Origin: an uncultured Lachnospiraceae bacterium
GTDB lineage: Bacteria; Bacillota; Clostridia; Lachnospirales; Lachnospiraceae
Length of the DNA stretch: 43,199 nucleotides
Direction of reading: 5' to 3'
Assembly: GCA_944381485.1 (NCBI GenBank)
Contig: CALWLI010000026.1
Span: 1 to 43,199, forward strand
Shown: one piece after another, positions 42,401-43,199 of the stretch
Layout: each line of letters opens with the position of its first letter
Numbering within the stretch: position 1 is the first letter of the stretch
Position numbers and translations under genes: made by a program
The notes under the pieces: generated by a model
The model's database searches: none
Told to the model about the DNA's origin: nothing
The model's input: the letters and a program-made list of their open reading frames with translations, nothing else

Positions 42401-43199
42401 ATGATATACAATGATATGAAGAGGAAGATGGAAGCAAGCATGGCAAAGGTCCACAAGGCCCTTGAGAAGGGTCACGGACACACCATATTGAGCACAGGAA
42501 TCACAGGAGATGACTCAAGGCTTGCAAAGGCTGTAGTTGACGCAGGCGTAACCATGCTTGAGCCCAACCATCCCGCCCTGGTCCTTGCAAGAGGCTACAA
42601 GGGCATCACCTCAATGCATGAGGCGGAGCAGGTAAGACACGAGATAAGAGTTGAGCAGATGGCAGAGGTCACAAGAGGCGTGAGAGCTGTCTGCGGCAAG
42701 GATGTATATATAACTGTGGGCATACCCGGAGGCTTCACAGAGGTGGTTCCCAAGATCATCACAGATGAGGAGTTTGAGCTCATGTCCACCAGCGGTGCCG
42801 ACGGACTCCACACCCACAAGTCAAGCCTTAAGGACCTTGAGGAGCTGGTTAAGAAGGCTCACTACTACGGCCTCTGCGTTGACGCCTACATCGGTCTCCC
42901 CACTGACCTTCACACCTTCGGAATATCCGCTGAAAAGCCTGAGGAGGTTGCAAAGGTTGCAAAGCAGATGGAGGAAGTGGGAACTGACATGATAGGCCTT
43001 ATGACCGGAATGAGCTATGAGGGAGTAGAGGCAGGACAGATACCCGCAGTCCTCAAAGAGCGTCTCTGCGCTATGGTGGAGGCTGTAAAGGTTCCCACTC
43101 TCGCAGAGGGCGGAATCAACCTCACAAACTATGAGGCCTTCAAGGATACCGGAGTAAACATCCTTGTAATAGGAACATCCATCGACAAGATGGTGGAGA
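42401..43199 (+). CDS. Putative TIM-barrel enzyme, partial (runs off the window)
   Basis: The frame opens at ATG 42401 (SD AAAGGAGG, about 8 nt) and stays open to the window end (266 codons), so the C-terminus is missing. It reads as alternating beta-strands and helices of a TIM barrel. HGHTILSTGITGDDSRLAKA and VVDAGVTMLEPNHPALVLAR form the first units, VYITVGIPGGFTE the third, STSGADGLHTHKSSLKDLEE the middle, and VPTLAEGGINLTNYEAFKDT then GVNILVIGTSID the phosphate-binding-like end, as in NanE or HisA/TrpC-type barrels. I do not recognise the family. The 3-nt gap to the EIIC-like gene suggests that it acts on the imported substrate. Confidence 0.7.
   Translation, partial: MIYNDMKRKMEASMAKVHKALEKGHGHTILSTGITGDDSRLAKAVVDAGVTMLEPNHPALVLARGYKGITSMHEAEQVRHEIRVEQMAEVTRGVRAVCGKDVYITVGIPGGFTEVVPKIITDEEFELMSTSGADGLHTHKSSLKDLEELVKKAHYYGLCVDAYIGLPTDLHTFGISAEKPEEVAKVAKQMEEVGTDMIGLMTGMSYEGVEAGQIPAVLKERLCAMVEAVKVPTLAEGGINLTNYEAFKDTGVNILVIGTSIDKMVE

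Overview
The window looks like a chromosomal segment of a Gram-positive member of the Clostridia, most likely Lachnospiraceae. This is inferred from family resemblance and gene content, not from a search. The pointers are a long (about 400 residue) PRPP synthetase, a DnaD/DnaI-type helicase-loading pair, RNase Y, a SpoVB/MurJ-like flippase, a preQ1-controlled QueT gene, cell-wall-binding repeats, strong SD sequences and sigmaA-type promoters. No rRNA, tRNA, CRISPR array, prophage or insertion sequence was seen. Most genes lie on the minus strand.

Layout, left to right. (1) 1-3115: head of the S10 ribosomal protein operon on the minus strand (rpsJ, rplC, rplD, rplW, partial rplB), with a strongly structured untranslated leader and a second pair of hairpins between rpsJ and rplC. 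(2) 3190-6890: a secreted cell-wall-binding repeat protein, a COG1092-type methyltransferase and a membrane acyltransferase. (3) 6907-12124: PRPP synthetase, DnaI-like loader and DnaD, then a cluster of four DnaA-box-like 9-mers, then murC and a preQ1-riboswitch-controlled queT. (4) 12190-14522: an orphan BrnA-like antitoxin with a tandem operator, a small helical-protein gene whose good start is separated by a frameshift from its body, and two convergent PHP-domain phosphoesterases. (5) 14592-19986: a lipid kinase, a flippase and a class A PBP with a long charged tail. (6) 20244-22718: a xanthine-dehydrogenase-like locus that looks decayed. (7) 22770-26331: rny, recX, recA. (8) 26414-33970: a TetR-controlled RND efflux operon with two TolC-like proteins. 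(9) 33998-36795: a GntR/FCD regulator, ispE and an L,D-transpeptidase. (10) 36969-40532: a zinc-dependent phospholipase C-like protein, a PflX-like radical SAM protein and a BCCT transporter. (11) 40643-43199: an operon, cut by the window end, with an EIIC-like membrane protein carrying an unfamiliar N-terminal domain, followed by a TIM-barrel-like protein.

How genes work together: region 3 joins nucleotide precursor supply and replication initiation with cell-wall precursor synthesis. Region 5 is cell-envelope assembly. Region 8 is a self-contained regulated exporter. Region 11 is the best candidate for an uncharacterised system: a PTS-family permease with no IIA/IIB in view, fused to an unknown cytosolic domain and directly followed by a putative TIM-barrel enzyme. 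Other notable non-coding elements are the S10 leader, the DnaA-box cluster by dnaD, and palindromic operators at the tetR, antitoxin and BCCT promoters.
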